A stretch of DNA of 25,890 nucleotides, from the NCBI GenBank assembly GCA_029821215.1, contig JALGTV010000023.1, positions 1 to 25,890 on the forward strand, written 5' to 3'. The translations under genes were made by a program, and so were the position numbers. Shown piece after piece: positions 24,768 to 25,890 of this stretch. How positions within the stretch are numbered: the first letter of the stretch is position 1; each line of letters starts with the position of its first letter. Below the pieces are notes generated by a model that was not told the origin of the DNA, ran no database searches, and saw only the letters and a program-made list of their open reading frames with translations. Source of the DNA: Candidatus Zipacnadia bacterium. GTDB taxonomy: Bacteria; Armatimonadota; Zipacnadia; Zipacnadales; Zipacnadaceae.

Positions 24768-25865
24768 GTGAAGCGCCTGTTAGCTCGTGCCGATTTTATA
24801 CTGCTGGCAATCGTGATTGCCCTGGCCATCTGCGGGGTGGTGACGATATACAGTTGCACCCACCAGCAGTCCCCCCATACGGTCACCCTGCAAGTGATCT
24901 GGATTGGCCTGGGACTGGCAGTTATGGGTGTAATGATGGCCGCCGACTACGCCAAAGTAGCGACCTTTTCGCTGGTGATATACGGGGCATGTCTGGCACT
25001 GCTAATGGTGGTGCTGATAGTCAGTCGGACCATACTGGGTGCCAGCCGGTGGATACCCCTGGGGCCGCTGCATATCCAGCCGGCGGAATTGACCAAATTG
25101 GCCATCATTCTGATGCTGGGTAGCTACCTAACTGCCCGCCGCGAACAGGGGAACCAGGATACTTTTGCGGTAGTAGCCAGCTCGTTGGGCTATGTAGCAC
25201 TGCCGGCATTATTGATATTCTTACAGCCCGATCTGGGGACACCTATCGTCATAATCTTTATCTGGCTGGTAATGCTCTATATCGGCGGCGCCCGTCTATC
25301 TCACTTGGGTGCCTTTGTGTTTGCGTTTCTGATGTTGTTTACCGTCGCCTGGAGCTTAGGCGTCATCCGCCCCCACCAAAAGGAGCGACTGACTACTTTC
25401 TTACATCCTGAGGATGACCCCCGAGGCAGCGGCTATCATCTGAAACAATCGCTGATTGCCATCGGCTCGGGGCATTTATTCGGCCAGGGCTTTAAACACG
25501 GAACACAGACCCAGGGCGACTTTATCCCCTATCAACAGCAGGACTTTGTCTTCACTGCGGTTGCCGAAGAATGGGGCTTTGTCGGGGCACTGGTGCTGCT
25601 GGGCTTGTTAGCCGCCCTGCTGGTGCGGGCGTTACTTATCTGTATGCTGGTTGAGGATCTCAACGGGCGCTTGATCGCCGCGGGAATAGCTGCCATGTTT
25701 CTTATTCACATCGTGGCCAGTGTGGGCATGACTATGGGACTGTTGCCGGTCAAGGGCATGACCCTGCCTTTTGTCAGTTATGGGGGTAGTAGTATGGTGG
25801 TAAACTTTGCCGCCGTCGGCCTCCTGCAGAGCATCTACATGCGCCGCCAAAAAATCACTTTTTAG
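24768..25865 (+). CDS. rodA: Rod-shape-determining SEDS glycosyltransferase RodA
   Basis: 365 residues with about ten membrane helices. A SEDS-family peptidoglycan glycan-strand polymerase that works with a class B PBP in the elongasome. Seen: ASRWIPLGPLHIQPAELTKL, LQPDLGTPIVI, the long extracytoplasmic loop PHQKERLTTFLHPEDDPRGSGYHL, QGDFIPYQQQDFVFTAVAEEWG and LPFVSYGGSS. The Asp/Glu-containing F-x-x-AEE.G region and loop proline are typical. RodA is preferred over FtsW because of its short N-terminus and IRPHQKERL. Start: GTG 24768, about 11 bases after AGGAG; an ATG at 24760 gives only a three-codon frame that ends at 24771, overlapping the GTG. Confidence 0.94.
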   Translation: MKRLLARADFILLAIVIALAICGVVTIYSCTHQQSPHTVTLQVIWIGLGLAVMGVMMAADYAKVATFSLVIYGACLALLMVVLIVSRTILGASRWIPLGPLHIQPAELTKLAIILMLGSYLTARREQGNQDTFAVVASSLGYVALPALLIFLQPDLGTPIVIIFIWLVMLYIGGARLSHLGAFVFAFLMLFTVAWSLGVIRPHQKERLTTFLHPEDDPRGSGYHLKQSLIAIGSGHLFGQGFKHGTQTQGDFIPYQQQDFVFTAVAEEWGFVGALVLLGLLAALLVRALLICMLVEDLNGRLIAAGIAAMFLIHIVASVGMTMGLLPVKGMTLPFVSYGGSSMVVNFAAVGLLQSIYMRRQKITF

Positions 25866-25882
25866 GAGAGTTTGGGTCACTG

Positions 25883-25890
25883 ATGAGCAA
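25883..25890 (+). CDS. Possible start of next gene after rodA
   Basis: An ATG at 25883 (ATG AGC AA) follows the rodA stop by 17 bases and reaches the edge. AGGAG at the rodA stop is far upstream of this ATG (14 bases). Only two codons are visible, so nothing can be said about the product. Confidence 0.25.

Noticed and set aside
1..25890. tRNA genes, CRISPR arrays, prophage genes and toxin-antitoxin pairs
   Set aside because: No cloverleaf-like or TTCRANNC loop context, no regular spacer array and no characteristic proteins were recognised.

Overview
The window is a bacterial chromosome segment with conserved core genes and no phage genes, tRNAs, rRNAs or CRISPR array that I can see. Almost everything lies on the minus strand; only rodA at the right edge is on plus. 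The taxon cannot be fixed from sequence alone. A corrinoid protein with its reductive activase points to anaerobic one-carbon metabolism. The gmk-coaBC-metK-priA-def-fmt order recalls clusters of Firmicutes and related phyla. A giant secreted protein ending in a FlgD/type IX-sorting-like Ig domain, a lipoprotein, and dispersed palindromic repeats known from environmental genomes suggest an uncultivated, probably diderm, candidate-phylum bacterium (Armatimonadota-like is a guess at low confidence).

Layout, left to right. (1) 1-4302, minus: a small EamA/SMR-type transporter, a YfhO-like polytopic membrane protein broken by an apparent frameshift near 3070, and a second polytopic GT-C-like membrane protein cut by the window edge; probably an envelope glycan or lipid-linked sugar module. 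(2) 4383-7330, minus: methyltransferase-type corrinoid protein, its [2Fe-2S]/ASKHA reductive activator and a small TPR protein. (3) 7404-14573, minus: a housekeeping run transcribed gmk, coaBC, metK, priA, def, fmt, starting from a recognisable promoter. Its start codons are unusual: metK appears to use TTG, fmt uses GTG, and the conserved N-terminus of PriA lies upstream of any ATG, GTG or TTG, leaving a CTG that overlaps the metK stop. (4) 14628-15020: non-coding, with a family of short palindromic repeats and two strong hairpins. (5) 15021-23757, minus: an operon for a secreted protein of about 2754 residues followed by a small lipoprotein carrying the same kind of beta-sandwich domain, driven by a near-consensus promoter about 150 bases upstream. 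(6) 23788-24767: a hairpin-bearing spacer, ogt (minus), then a divergent spacer. (7) 24768 to end, plus: rodA and possibly the first codons of a next gene.

The housekeeping genes link initiation of protein synthesis (fmt, def, and metK through methionine metabolism), nucleotide and CoA supply (gmk, coaBC) and replication restart (priA). The least described part is the giant modular protein: it carries five CarboxypepD_reg-like domains in an A-B-A-B-A order, five copies of a Tyr/Asp-rich Ig-like module and six copies of a short Gly-Gln beta module, and probably works at the cell surface with its lipoprotein neighbour.
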